Shown piece by piece: positions 1 to 15,100 of a DNA stretch of 64,000 bases. The DNA is taken from contig CM060181.1 of NCBI GenBank assembly GCA_030549775.1, forward strand, positions 60,013,701-60,077,700, in the 5' to 3' direction. The position numbers were made by a program, and so were the translations under genes. The stretch comes from Tamarix chinensis. Taxonomy: Eukaryota > Streptophyta > Magnoliopsida > Caryophyllales > Tamaricaceae. The notes under the pieces are model-generated. The model was not told the origin of the DNA. It searched no databases and saw only the letters and a program-made list of their open reading frames with translations. The number at the start of each line of letters is the position of its first letter. Positions within the stretch are counted from its first letter, which is position 1.

Positions 1-1715
1 ATCAGTATTAACCAATGATAAAAAATATGACCCTAACATAAATGTATAATATAAAATCTTATAATTGAAGCTAAAAATACAAAAAGCTCATTCTCAAGGT
101 CTTATTTAGTTATGAATTAATTTCTAGTAAGTAACAAAGTACCCAATTTATTGATAACTTAAATACAAAAAAATATTGTTATATGGACTATGTATACAAT
201 AAAGCTAACAACACTACAAAAGAAAATGGAAAGAATAATTATGAACTGAATGGAAATTAGTGAACAAATAACATTATAAAATTAATATATTTGTTTTACT
301 TTGTTTATTGAGTTTAGAATTTTTGTAAGTATTTTTTTTTTCAAGCAATTGACTTAGCTAATATCTCATCAGCATTTCCTTTGCATTTGTTGAAGCGTAG
401 TATATAGTATGTACAAAATAATATGGTCGAGGTTTAGAATTGAGGAATAAATATAGCGGGAATAAGAAGAAAAATAGATTTTAAGGTAAATAGAAGAAAA
501 AAATTTATCGCTAGTATGTAGGAACGTGAAATGCTATTGATCCTACATAGGATAATGAATCCCGATTCTATCTAGAATCTTGATTGATAAGTAACCTTTG
601 GATTGTAGAATCATAACATCGGATCATAAGTTTAACATCTATAATATGAAGTTATGAACCCACCAAATTCGATATCAACATGCTATGATGATAAAAAATA
701 CAATGTATAATAATTTCACGGTCTCCTTTATTTCATTAAATTATATTTTTGTAAATAAATAAATATAAAATGATTATGTTTTTATTTACTTAAAAATACT
801 CTTCCATTTCATGGGCATGTGCTCAAAGTTTGTATTAAAAAACATATTATGCATCAATAAGATAAAAAATATATGAGATAGTATAAATGTTATCCTACTA
901 CATTACACTATATAAAAAATGTCATTTTTATATTTCAAAATGTGAAAATAGCTAAAGATAAATTGGTCTAGTCGAGCTAGGCTTGAACCGTGTCAAAGTC
1001 AACTTAAGTAGAACTTCAGAACCAATACCATTGGGCCATTGACCTATTATCTGAAATAGTTTGAACCGACATAATTTGTCCGAGTCATCCTGGAATTCAA
1101 GCAAAATTTATACCCTAATTGACTTGACCCAAACTCTACCATAATCCATAAATTGACTTGAGATAAAATAAATCCAAAATAATTGAACCATACCCAAGTA
1201 CAGTTATTAAAATTTCTATTCGATCCTACAATCCAAAAGACAAAGCGATTCACGATCCTAGGTAGAATTTTAAAGTAGTTAAATAGTTATAGAATCTTGC
1301 GGTATAACAGTAGAATCTTAAGATCATTGGTAAAATCCTACAATTTTACATAATAATTTTATTTTATTTTATTGATTTATCTTCAAATCTATTTCCCCTC
1401 TTATTCTACATATTTCTCGACCTTATATTATTTTACAGCATGTTTGGAAAATAAACTAAAGCAAATAAAATATGACTGGGATATCACTAAGATAATGGAG
1501 TTGATTATTGGTGTAAAATTTTGACAAAGAATGTATTATCTATATGAACGGTAAAATGAATATATTAAATTTTACAATATAACTAATTATCAAATTCTAT
1601 TGAATTCAAAATTTAATTTTTTTTATGGTCATTTTAGCTTTATAATGTAAATAAGCTTTACTTTATAGTTTACAGATGGTCTATATAATAACTTAATGTG
1701 TGCGCAAATACCCAA

Positions 1716-1720
<5 letters not shown>

Positions 1721-1750
<30 letters not shown>
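1721..1750. repeat. (CT)15 microsatellite
   Basis: Perfect CT dinucleotide run of 30 bases in intron sequence, bordered by short T runs. Confidence 0.95.
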
Positions 1751-1755
<5 letters not shown>

Positions 1756-2249
1756 AATCTTGGTTCATCAAAATATCAAAAACTAACATAAATCTTTTTG
1801 GGTCTGATTCTCTTAAATAATAGAAAATGCCGTCCTCTCGTTGTTGCCTTCATTATCTTCTACTTTCTTCATTCTTTGTATGTTTTTGTTTAAGGCTAAC
1901 AATATTATACATCTTGAACACAATGAGTTGTATGTTATCTCCATCAATAATGTCATTGTAATTTTTATATTTTATTTGATAATTTATTTCAAATGTTGTT
2001 AACTTAATATAATTCCTAATATGTGCATCAACTTCAACAATTTATGTTACTCGTAAGTTGCTACAACTCAATACTATATGAGATAGCTTAAGAGTGTAAT
2101 TTTTGAGGTCTTTTTTACTTGAAGTATGTTATTTTATAGCATATAAATATATAATTTTTATATTTTTACAGTTTTTGTAGGATCTTACGATACTACAATT
2201 CGACCATGATTTTCTAAATTGATCCTAGATAGAATTTTGATTCTAACAA

Positions 2250-2702
2250 CCTTGTATCCCAGTTAACCAAAAACTTGAGCAAATGTGAACATAAAGTAAA
2301 CCGACCTGAATTTAAAGTTATCCAAACTCAAAGTGACTTAAGCTAGATGGATACCAATAAATTGACTGATATCGAAATGATCCGATCCAAACTCGATCCA
2401 TAATAATAATTTGACCTGAAATGATCCAATCTTGAAATGACCTAAAACCAAGGTGACTTGACCCGTAATGATAAATTAACACGACATGACCCAAACATAA
2501 AACAACCTGAGCTCAACCTGAGTGCTGAAACAAATATGCATGATGCAAATGTGACCCACAACAAAAAATGACCCAGCCATAACCCACAATTGAGCACCTA
2601 AATAATCTGATAGGAAACCAACTCATTCTGGCCCGGTCCCTATCTGAAATCAGCCTGACCCGTCATGGTCTGACCTACCTCGCCTAATTGCCACCTCTAT
2701 AG
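2250..2702. repeat. Degenerate GACCC-rich repeat, hAT/MITE-like end
   Basis: Many diverged copies of tgacctgaa and tgacccgta-type words, closing with ttgccacctctatag near 2688-2702. That resembles the gGTGGCAA terminus of a common plant hAT-type non-autonomous repeat. The other end could not be fixed and no target duplication was found, so the limits are approximate. Confidence 0.35.
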
Positions 2703-3115
2703 TTGATGGTTTGAACAGGTTCTGTTTGATTGGCTACCAGTTTCTGCCACAGGATGTCCTAGTGGAGGCTTTCATAGTCAAGCTGACAAGATATTCTGAC
2801 AGAATATTCAACCACTAATCTTACAAAGGATTCCATGTTTCCAACGGACGGTCCAATTATTTGGCGATCAAAGTTTATGAAGCTTAATTGAAGTACTGGC
2901 AACAAGTTGTAGAACCATTTTTATAGTACCTGCCTTGTTTTCCAACCATCCACCCTTCACTGATATGGAGAGATAGGCTTGTAACAAAGAACTTTGATCT
3001 AGCCAAATTGCTTCTAAGTCTGCTTTTAGTGTGCCTTAGCTGGCTTGTGTTTTTATCTGTGCTTAATATATGGTAGTAAAAACCTTAGAGTTTTTCTGTC
3101 TTCTCTTGTTTCCAG

Positions 3116-6100
3116 CTCAATAAGTTGGAAGGCAAGATCTGGTCAAGTGAATAAGGTTGTGAAGATCTGCAATTTGGGTATATACTGCAACTCATTTCAA
3201 GGATCACTTGATTTGACATGTCCTTCTGCAATGAGTGAAGCATATGAATGTGATTATATACTGAGTCCGTTTGATATATCGGTTCTGGTAAGCACTGGCC
3301 TTCAGATTATTACCGTTTCAGTGTGTAACTATGTCAATTTGTTCTCTAAGTTTTCTTGACTTTTCTGCTGATTCTTGACTGTTTTTGTCTTCTTGCTACT
3401 TCATGTGCTTATAAGAGCTTTGGGGTTGCTAATAACTTGTCAGTTATGTTCACCTATTGGTCCTTTGAAATTAATTAATTGATAATTGGATCTTTTCACC
3501 TCCTTCATGCTATCTGGTGGACTCCTTCCTGGGGGTTATCTAGGGAAATGATGAGCATAATAATACAAGATAGTAAGTAGGAAACCACATCAATCAATAA
3601 CTTGATAAGCACCCTGCGACTGATGGGTCAAGGGAGGTCTAGTTGCAACTGACTCTAGCCATTCGAAATTTGTTATAGACTGTTTTTGAAAACAGAAATC
3701 AGGGATAGAGTTCATATGTTTACTAAATATGCAATTTTTGGTGAAATATGAAGTGGTAAATTTTCATTTTCTGTGTGCATGGGGTCATTGATAAATGCTC
3801 GGCCTGACTTATACTTTTAGTTAAACAAGAAAACTCAAACCTTATTTTTAGGTTTGTTTATTAAAGAAATCAAGCTTGAGAAGGGGTAGGCTTGGCTCGT
3901 TTTTTTGCGAGCAGTTCATTTATGGGCTTGTAACACCCTCAAACTACCCCATAGTTGGGAATTGTCACTGCCTCCAACCATACGAGTAAAACCTCATATA
4001 GCTAACATGGCTGCAACCCAAAACAAATGTCTATCATTATAAAATACCTTAATATGCAATAATACTCATATAATAAATACAACATGTCTTTAATCACCAT
4101 CTCCAATTATACGTACTTTGATTACCATCCTTCCTCTAACTTTTAATAATATAATGAGTATATGAGCCAAACACTATAAGAACTAATGATTCGATACATG
4201 AAGAGTTCCTCAACTACGTTCTTGTGATCCAATGTCTCAAATAGAACTTTGTTCTGCGTTTGAAATGGTGAGAGGGGGGTGAGCAAAACCATAGCTTAGC
4301 AAGCAACATACCCATTGGCCAAAATAGAGATCAAACTACTAATTAATGTGGATACAAAATGATTAAGCAAAATACCTTACTTTCAAAAGTCATAGAGAAA
4401 CACCATTCGAAACAAAACGATTAAACCCCTTAAAATAATTATCAGTAAATTTAAGAAAGCTTTATATAAAGAATGGCTAAAAATATAGAACCCGAACCAA
4501 ATACAATAAACCAATCAAACAAATGTAGAAAGGTTAGGAGGGGCAAATGATAAATTTAATTGAAACAATAACATTCAATAGCAATCGGTTAATCAATTCA
4601 AAGTTCCAGATTGCGACGGCTGTGTGGCTAGGTCTAGAAACAACAAACTAATTAATAGGTCCCTATCATTAACGGGGTCTAAAAGGATGTACTAAGTAGT
4701 GCACTACGAAACAAAAGCAACATCGCTTAGCCACCCTACTGCTAAATGGGTCAGAAAGTGTTTACTCACCCTCAAGGGACACAATTACAAAACATTTAAA
4801 GGGTCTTGCTAGCAAAAATATGACATAACAATTTATCAAGTATGGAACACTCACATTTTAATAAGATATCAATAAATGCTTGATCTTATTTTATTTTACA
4901 ACATAGATCATGATAACCATATATTTCATGACTTAAAATAGACAGGCTATTAGATAATATTTTAAAAAAAATATAGGATGAGAAAAACATTATAGAAAGA
5001 CATATACTTAAGTATGGAAATGTCAATGGACAAGTTACGTGGAATGCTATCCGATCAATAACCATAATAAAATATGAGCTTATAAAATACCAATGATCTA
5101 CTTACTATTACTACTAATGAGGCATAATGTATAATACACTTATAAGTAAAAATATTAACAATACATGTCATGTCCTAATTTCCAACTTACTATACATAAC
5201 ACGTACTAATGGGCCAATTCTTTATTGCTTGGCATGACTTTCCTTGCATCACCAACTTTGTCGTTGTCCATTGTTTTTGAAAATCAGCATCATTGTTGCC
5301 ATCCTCTTGGTTATTAACCACAAATTTTCCTATTGTTTTCATTCATTTTGTTTCTTTTTGTGTAGAAAAAGATCAATAAAATAGAAGTTAGAAAAAAAGG
5401 ATTTGAATAAATCAAAACATAAAAAAATATGTTTGTTATATTATTACTTTTTGTTATTTTGTCTTTTGTTTCATGATGGTCACAAATGTTACCTATGTAG
5501 AAAGTTACTAATATTGAGCAACTATTGTAGAAATGAAAATTTTGACTAAAGAACAAACCATTGCTTCTAACAGTTTTGGTAGAAAAAGGAATGTGAAGGG
5601 CCTGATCAATTATTGAATATATACATATGAAGAAAAAGTGCATGTTTTTTTTTTTTTTCCTTCACAACGCCTTCACCTTTTCTTCATTTTCAGAAGAAGG
5701 GTAGTTAGAATTAGTCAAAGAGTATTTCAAGGAGTTGAAAGATAGATGCCCTTAAGGGAGAGGAATCATCGAAAAATTGATATTCTCATATTTACTACAC
5801 CGGAATTAGTTTTGGTTTTGAAGGTCTATTCAACTACCGAATTTTTGAGCTAAGCACCATTTGCTTCATAGATTACTTTAGAGATTGATATATACATCAA
5901 AGAACTTATACTCTTTTTGGTTCTATTTGCCTTTTCTTCAATAATGAGTGGGCTGGAGCACTGCTGGTGGTTTACTAGAATATATGCCTTTACTCGAGAA
6001 AGTTTAGGTCTTTAGGATAAGAAGCATCATGCAATTGGTGTGGTAACTAGCTAACTAGGCCTTTTGTTTTTACTCACTTGAGAGGAAAGATTTTCTTCTA

Positions 6101-9100
6101 TTAGCAATGTGCCTACTCAATTCACATAAACCTAGTTACGCTTAAATGACCCTCTATAATAGTTTTCTTCAACAAAGGCTTCATGAAACACTCCCTTTGA
6201 GATTATTATTCTTTTTTTCCCCTTTCGTAAAAAGAGGATACGAAATTACATTTAGCAATCTTCTGAGTAATGAGGTTTCACAAGTACTAGATGTGAGGAC
6301 ACTAGGAAACGGATCACGTCTCACACGTAGTCATGCATGGTGTTACTCAAGATATTTTTTTTTTGTTATTTTTTTCTTTTCTTCTATACTTGCATACGAT
6401 TCTTGTTCATTTCTTCTCTTTACCTCCACACCCATTTACAAGCTTCTTATTCCATTTCTTGTGATGATATGATGTCATTTGAATTTTTTCATATTCTTGA
6501 AGGTTGTAAAATCGGGGAAGTTTGAACATGATTTTCCACAATATTCCATTGCTGTTGAGTTGGAAATGATGGTTGGTGACATCTTATGACATTTTAACTC
6601 ATCTTCAATTTCTTGATTGTCTGATCAGCTTCAAATGATTAATTTTGTTGTTTTAATATCTCTGTGTCAGGCTGTATCAATTGATTCATGTCAGCTGCAA
6701 CATATTTTGGCACTCTTGGACTACTTATGCTTGTATCAGTTAAGGGAGAAGTAAGTGGACTGGTCTTTGCTTATGATCATGACACTATATCCTTATCATA
6801 CTTCTTACTATGTGATAAATTTGTTGTTATATTTCTTTTCAACAAGCTCCCCTTGGAGGCAGTACTACTTTGAAGCAAAAGAGAACTTAATCACTCATCT
6901 TACTAGATCTAACGAAACATAATTTTACCCCTTAGAGTGGTTAGAACATTCCTAATGTGCGTCATAAAATGCGTGGGGTCTAGTCTTCCATGTCCATAAA
7001 CTATTGCTATATATGTGTCATTCTTAATTTTGAAGGAAATCTATGGGTGCTACTATGTTAAACCAATCTAGGGTTGTTTGTGCTTGTTTTTTCTTCTTTT
7101 GCGACTTCTCCCTTGCCAGATCAGTTTTGATGCAATTGTGAGGATCCTCATTATAGTGAGAGATGGCGATTGGTTGACACCAGAAGGATAGGAATTTGGC
7201 TTTAGGCTTTGAATTTGTTGCAGATACTCATAGAGGTAATAAATGGGTAGACTTAGGAAAGCCAACCCGACGTGATTGACCCAACCCTAATAACCCAAAC
7301 CCAAGCTTGATTTTACCTATTATTAGCTATGAATTTTATGATTAATATCTCTCTAATGACATCATTCTTTCTTTGTTAAATTTAGAATAAATTTACACAA
7401 TTGGATAATATTGTTTATAACTAATAATGAATCTACCTTTTTTTCTTATGCAAGAGTGGCTAATGATGTGTGGTGAAATAAGGTATTTTGGTGGATTTTA
7501 TTAGATATTAAGATAGTAATTATACTTGTATGTTAAGAAGATTTAAAAATTAAGCATAAAATATATTATCAAAAAAAATAATATCTCAGTATTGTATATC
7601 TCATGGATAATCTAATGTTAGTTGATGGTAATTATTATCACATATTACTTGTTCATCAATTTAGTTATTAGATAAATTTAATGAATATTATTTGTTATTG
7701 GTTTAGGGTCAGTCCAAATTTGTACCATTGAAGGTTTTGTTTTGTCTTAAATCTGAACCATGACAACAATATTGGTCCAGATCATTTTATCAATTACTGG
7801 CTGGATTTATTGTGACTTATTGGGTTTCAACTTTTCTTATTTTGAGCTACCTTCCTAAAGAATCATTTTTTAACCCCTTTTTCAGTCAAGATAAAATAGG
7901 TGATTTTCTGTGGTTTTTAAATTCAGATGCTGCCATAGTCATCTACTAGTGACAAGTAGGGGTGTGTCTCTGTTCATGCTTATATATAAAATGTCAGCAA
8001 AGTAAAACATCAGGACAGCTATTATTTCGCTCTTGAGAATCATGATCTTTTATTTGAAGGTTCATATTCCCTTATTCATTTAGTGTTTCCCCCCTTTCTT
8101 TTTGGAAGTTAAATAAAAACCTTCAAATGGTCTCTTTGGTTGATTTTTCTTCTATATAACTGGTATTTGGCAAATTTATCTTTAAAGACTTTGCAGTTAC
8201 TAAGTCTAACAAAGTTAAGACTTGTTTTGCCTAGACCCATATGGCCCTCGCAAACTTGTGATATGAAAGAAGTGAGTTCTGGATGTGTGATCCACTTTGT
8301 GATGCAACACAGACATCCAATATTTCTCTGAAATTTGTTATTACATATGTCATGTGTATTACTTCTTTTCATTGGAGATTCTTGAATCATCTCACTTTTC
8401 TCACTGTTGTGCTCTTGTTATTGTAATTTTTGCTTTCATTGCTGTGCCTTTTGCATTTTAGTAATTTGAATGTGTTTCCCTTTATTTTTCCCTCTCTTTA
8501 GATTTTGTTTTTTAATTATTGATATGTGCTTTTGTTACTCTTACTTGTGCCTTCAGTTTGGTTTAGAAGCCCTCGGTCACTTAGTGATGCTGGGGAAATC
8601 CAAGGCAGTTAAGACTCTTAACCGCAAAACTGTCTACACTGTCTTCATTATAAATCTATGCCCTTGTAGTCAATCCTTGTGAAGGGAAGTTAATAGTCTA
8701 TCTGAAGTAAATAGAAGCCAGTCTTAGGATTTTTTTCATAGTTTTAACAAATTGGAGACGCAAATAATCATAATGATCAGTAGCATCATTTTCGTTGTAA
8801 CATTCAATCCTGATGTTTTAGACAAACATATATAACTGGTCTTTTTCATATTTCCTAAAGTGGATTTATGTTTTCTGCAAGTGCTTGTGAGGAAGTGTAA
8901 ACTCTGATAAAATATTTCATGATTTTCCCATTCCTTGAACTGTTTTTTATTTTCTTGTTTTCATCATGTTTCTCAAGACCAATTGATTTGAATGTGGAGA
9001 TGGAATACTAGAATGTATGCAGGGAGATCACTGTCTTGAGTCAAAAGTAACCTAATTTTATTTGGTGCACTGTGTAGGTACGGACGTTATCGTCCCTGGA

Positions 9101-12100
9101 ACAGTCCATTATCAAGTAAATTAAAGGGATGGCAGAAAGTCTGGTGGCAGTATGCACAGGAATCGGTGCTATCAAATGTTCGGGAGAAGTTAAAGAAGAC
9201 ATCATGGAAATACCTTGGTCAGCGATTGTAAGTCTGATTTTTGACATAGCAGCTGTTTAGAAAGCCCTAGCTTCTCTTTGGCTTACTTTCTTGTACACGA
9301 GCTGCCTATCCTATCCTTAGTTACTGATGAACTGAACTAAATATTCTTCCTATTCAGGCCTGTCTTCTCTTCAAGCTACGTAACTCTATTATCTTCCCTC
9401 CTCTTCTTTTCTAGCTACATAGGCTTCCTTGTTTGTTCCATTTTCTTATCCCACCTCTTCTCTTCAAGCTTCTGTTCGAAATCATCCTAAACCGTCAGTA
9501 GGGAATGCTAGGAAGACCAGATGGTACAGCATATGTGGTACACTGCTAATTTGGTGCACACAGGTGCCACACGCTGCTAATGGAGCTCCATGTAGGTGCC
9601 ACACTCTGCTAATGTGGCTTTACGCAGGTTCCACACACTGCCAATGTGGTGTGATGCAAGTGTTGCATGTTGCTAATATGTTGCAACATGACTTTCTTAT
9701 ATTGATGAGGCTGCAAAATGCACAAAGCTCACGTAGCTTTTTGCTGAGTAAAGTATGTTTCATTTGCTGCTACTTGATTTTGAATTAGAATATATAAGTG
9801 GTTTCTGTCTTAGGGTTGATTCTTCTTCCTCGTTGTTGGTCGCCATGTAATGCACTATTTTGGGGTTTATCTTGAGTCAATATTGAAGATAAGGGTAAGA
9901 TCAGAAAATGGGGAAGAATGAAGCATTAGGTGATGGTGGACACATATAGACGTTGGGAAAGGTGGAAGAAAGTGGGCAAGGGAGACAGCGCATGCATAGG
10001 ATAAATAAAGTGGGCTGGAGAAACACAAGAAGTAATAAGAGTGAAGGGCATGCTAGTCCATTTTGATGCATAATTTTTCCAACTAGTTATCTTGTGTTTT
10101 CCAAATAGGAACACCCATATTTAATGTTCAATTTAGTTTATATGCCTTTATTTAAGTTTGGGGGAAAGCAGTACATTTGTATTTTGACAGAAGGGGTGTT
10201 AGTCTACTGGTGAAGAGTCTTAAGACTATGGGGTGTGGATACATAAAGGTCCTTGGTTTGATTACCCTTCACACAGTATTTCTATTTGAGTCTTTCAAAA
10301 AGAATTCACGAGCACATCATGACCTCTCCATACCCTGTGAGAGACAAGATTCATACAGGTGTTATCTTTACCTTTAACTTTTACTGTATTTGTATTTGTA
10401 TTTTTGCACTGTCTCCTATTGATATTTCTTGGTGTTTATCTTTTTTCCCTTGGCACGTACTGCTTTCCTAAATATAAGTAATGTGATTTTGTTTTAGATC
10501 TTCAAGTAATTCATCAGGTTCATTGGTGCTAAAATCTTGGGACGTTTTTAGCCTACACATTTGGATTTGTAACTTCTATTCTCAAGTTTTAGTAATATTC
10601 ATTCAGGCTGAATCTTTCGAGAAGTCATTTAATGTAGGTATGGGTATGTGTACAGGCACACCTCACAGTTAGATGATCTGTTGTTAGAATATTCTTCATT
10701 ATAATTTTCTTTATACTAGAGAAAGTAAGTAGTGCATTTTTTTTAACCACGGGGTGAGGTTCAGTGTGATGAGACACCTAGCTGTGGATAAGAACCTCAT
10801 TATATCATAAATACCTGAAAGGACATTGTGATGATGAATGGACATTCAGGGCATAAGTCCAATCTTCTTAGGAAAATCTTTTTTTACTGCCCTCCTGAAT
10901 ACATTTATGCAATTCCATGTAGCATGTGTCTTTTTTTTAAATAAAAACATGGATGACAGCTCTGAAACTAGTGTTAGCCAATGATCATTCTAGTTTTAGC
11001 AATGGCAATTTCATCAAAGAAAGGAGAATGATATAAATAGGTTCTATACAAATGACGCCAAGGCAAGTTGAAGGCATGATTAGCTAAAAAAGCTACAAAT
11101 TTGTTGATGCTATTTTAGAACTTGCAACTCGGGTGCAATAATCCTCTGCATTCACAAACCACCAGAGCCAGGGGCTGAGAGCTTATTGGGTATACCTCGA
11201 TGACCTCTGTAAAGAATTTTCAAATCAATCTCAGCCATGTGCTTCTGCTCCCAGTGATCCAGGTTCCAAGCCAAATACAGTCCCCTAATCAATTACCAAA
11301 CTTCAGATTCAATGGAAGAAAGCTCACCAATGCTCCAGCAAATTCCTGAAGCCACCGTCTCTCTTGGTCATGTATAAACCCATGTGCAGTAGCCCAACCA
11401 CTCACCCTCTCTAGTCCCACCTGTATAAAATTTGTAAAGGCCTAGTGGTGGCCAGTGCCATCGTGTATTATGTTCCTGGCAGGAGTGATGTTGATGCATA
11501 TGAATTATCATGCTTTCCTGTTTCTCCTTAATTAGTTGGAATTTACTAAACAGAAAGTTGCAAACCACTCTTAAATTTCTCCACCACTGTAACTACCATC
11601 AAATTAACTAAATAAGAGTGACCTATCTATGTGAAATCTGCAGCATGTTTTTCAAGTGCATCTTTTCCTTGAACCAGTTTCTATGCTTATCACAAAAAAG
11701 ATCATGGCTTTTTGTAGGATGTATAATTTTGGTTCAGATTGCTGGCACAAAGTTACTATCCTTTAGATGACACCATGGATTCTGATACAATTTCTCCTCC
11801 CATCAACTTACTATGTAAAATGGTTTCTGTTCTCCCACAATGCATACAACATTTATGAGCCCAAATCTCTAAACTCACTAGTTAGAGAAGTCTGACTTTG
11901 TGAGCAAACTCTCGTTCTTTAAGGTCCCTCAATTCTCCAAAGTAGCTTCCAGTTCCATTCAATATCATTCACCAACCCCGCACTCTCAGCTACAAGGCTG
12001 TATGCAGAAGGCATTGAAAATTTGCTGCACTTTGTGGTCCCCAGCTAAAATGACACCATGCTGCTGCTAAGTAAAAATAGATATGGTCACTATTTTAGTT

Positions 12101-15100
12101 TCTGATTCAGAGAGATTCTAAGCCATCTACCAAAGATGTATGTTGATGTTTTTAGGGTATTTGTGGCATATTTTTCTTGATGTGCGTCTATTGTCTGAGT
12201 GTATTTGAGGCTGCATTTGGCATAAACAGTCATAATTTATAACAGATCATAAAATAATATTAAGATAATCTAAATCCAAAGATCCCTTACATTTCTCTCT
12301 CTCTCTCTCTCTCTTTTAGCAAGCTTGATCCATCACTCAACTTATAAAAACTAACAATCCTAACTGTCTAATGTTGACAACCATTTTCATGTTGCGTGGC
12401 ACATTCTTACCTAGCTCTCATTTCTAGTGTAATTTCGTTCATGTGTGATGTTTTTTCTTTAACCTGTTGATCTTGTAGTCTTTTTTTTCCTCCCTCGTTT
12501 TCCTCATTATCTGAGATTCATTGTGATGCATATGAGAAATAAATTGGATCATGCTAAGGAAGATGGTAGATTAGGATAATTACCACCAAAATAAAAAAGA
12601 GAAATGGTGGTTGATGAAGAAAATACGAACTTAAGTACCCATTAAATTCATATTACTCTCAATCACCATGCAAAGTATTAAACTTTTGGAATAAACAAGG
12701 TTAGATTTTTAGGATAAAATTCAAGTTTTCACTCAACTTTGAAGGTAGAAAGCTCAAGAATGAAACTTAATTAGCGCAAAAGTCTGATTTTCATTCATAT
12801 TTGACCAACATTTATAAGGAAATTCTATGTCCTTTGAGTTACAAAAAATCCATAACGATCTTCTATGGACTGATTTAGTTATACGCTAACTGGTCTAAAA
12901 CTAATGGGGTTGTTTAAGTTAAATCCAAACTAGTAGTTGTAATGGGAGTAAACTAACTAGTTTGATGTTTTATCATGGCAATCAGCCATCATGGGGCTTT
13001 ATGGAAAGAATTTCGACCATAAGACCTATTCTCCATACCCTTACAACTTAACTAGCTAAAAACATCATTAGGAATAAGGATGGCAACGGGGCGGGTCAGG
13101 GACAGGGACCCCCTCCTTATCCCTGAACCCGATAAGAAAAATAATCCCCGAATCCGACCCGATCCCTATACCCGACTCGATCCTCGATCTATTTTCCATC
13201 CCCGATTTATTCCCCGACTTTGAAACCCGACCCGATCCCCAAAACCCAACTATTACCCGATCCCCGATTCCATCTCCGATCTTCAAGTCTTTTTTGTTAT
13301 ATTATACTTTTAATTCATATTCTATATAAAATTATATATATATTATATATATATATATATATAATTATATAAAAAAATTATTCAGGGCAGGTTCGGGGAT
13401 GGGGACCCCAAACCCGTCCCTGATAAAATCTCTGAACCCGAACCTGATCCCCAAATTTTCTCCCTGAACCTGAACCCGAATGGAAAATCCCTAATGGGGC
13501 CCCGAACCTACGGAGAAAATTGTCATCCTTAATTAGGAAGCTAAAGTACAAGTAGCCTTTCATGTGCAGGCCTAATGGTACAATCGGGGTCTGAAATATT
13601 TTGCTTTTTCTTCCAAATTCAGCTTCTGGCTTGTCCTTGTTGCTTCTTGTTCTTTGCCTTTGATTTTGTGCCATAATAGTGGGCCCTTAGTAGCTGAATT
13701 GGCCTGGTTTTGTTGGTGGCTGTTGCTGCTGCGAAAATGGCGTGCTTTTTGTCTTCCAAGCTGACTTGATAAGCCATGTTTGAGCCATTACTAAGCCATT
13801 TAAGTTATAAAAAACAGCAGTGGATGAAAAGATGTTGCATGGCTTCCCATTTTAGTGTTCAATTCAGCCAAAATCAAATTTATTAATGACTTAAATATTA
13901 TCAAAATGTTTGGGACATCTTTACAATACGTGAGGCTTGTTTTTTTAAATTGAGAATCTTTCAATTGATGACTTAAAAACCTCCATAGCTGCTGCTGCAT
14001 GCCTCATTTTGTACCTCACAAAAATCCATCCTGATGGGGCTGAAGTTGAAGTGTTGGAGTTGGCTGATTGTTTTGGAGTTGTTTGAATGCCAAAGGAGCC
14101 TTCTTGATGCAAGGTTGACACATTCTTCATGATACAGTCCCCTTGAATGAATTTGAGCTTGAATAAGGACCTTATGATGCATATGCCAATACAAATTGGG
14201 TCAAGTTAGAAAGATGGTTATCAATGGGGGATAACTGAATAAGAAAACAGAGAAGAGGGTGAAGAAAATGGGTTGAATATGATCTTTGGTACCTCCTTGG
14301 ATCATATACTAACAAGAAGTACCTAAGGTTTCAACACTTAGGATAAATCTTGTGAGATTTTAGGATTCAAACTTCAAACTCATGAACTAGAGTTGAAGGT
14401 GAATGATTTCTGCTGAGAGAAACAAGATAGCCAAATTCTAGGTTTCTTTTTTTTTCATTCAAGTGTGAGCCCAACACTTATAGGAGAGTGTTGGGTTTGA
14501 TTTAGTTGTAATACAACTTAACAAAAAAAGGACTGGTTTGGTTAACTAATCAAACTAGTTAGTTGTTAAAGTGACTAACTTTAACTAGTTTAATCCTAAC
14601 CAAAACTAAAGTTGACTTTGTTCTAGCTGAAATAGAGAAATCAGAATTGTTTGGGACCTTCCCAATGTCTTACATCTGACTTGGGAGGCTCCTTACAAGT
14701 TGATAAGCTAAGCTAAGCTAAAAACATCATTAAAAGTAAAAAATAAAAGTATCTTTTATGCTAAAGACTAAAAACATTATTAAAAGCATAAAGCAGAAAG
14801 TAACTTTTCTGTTGCAAGCCTAAAGTTCCATCATAGCCTGAGCATAGGTTTCTTTTCTTCCAAAGAAGGTCTGCCCCCTCTGATGCTTGTAGCTGTTGCT
14901 ACTGCTAGTGCCTACATTTGCCCAGAAAAGTGCAGTTGTGGCTGTTATTTTGGGACCTGAACTGTAGCCTATCCTTGGCTGGGTAGTGAGCCATTTAAGC
15001 CAAAAAAATGAGCTGCTAAGGTGCAAAAAGGTGGTGGCTGGATTGGAGTTTTGCATGGCTTTCATGGCTTGGGGTTTAGTTAAACTAATTAATCCAAGTG

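Larger units (their letters stand above)
1..3115 (+). other. Upstream intron sequence, no exon recognised
   Basis: Exon 1 starts with an acceptor, so this stretch is the tail of an intron whose donor is off the left edge. It is AT-rich, with stops in all frames. It contains diverged words of the type gatcctaggtagaattt (near 1247 and 2221), a (CT)15 run at 1721-1750 and a degenerate TGACCC-rich repeat. I looked for the chorein N-terminus here and did not find it. Confidence 0.6.

Noticed and set aside
2700..3115. Possible upstream exon (short open pieces such as DVLVEAFIVKLTRYSDRIFN)
   Set aside because: No match to VPS13, no paired splice sites, stops nearby.
13068..13286. Gly/Arg/Ser-rich open frame on the minus strand
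   Set aside because: It lies inside the hAT MITE and reflects its repeated gacccgatccc words.
14820..15065. 81-codon open frame, repeated at 38929-39174
   Set aside because: The conservation is that of the LTR that contains both copies; no known protein family.
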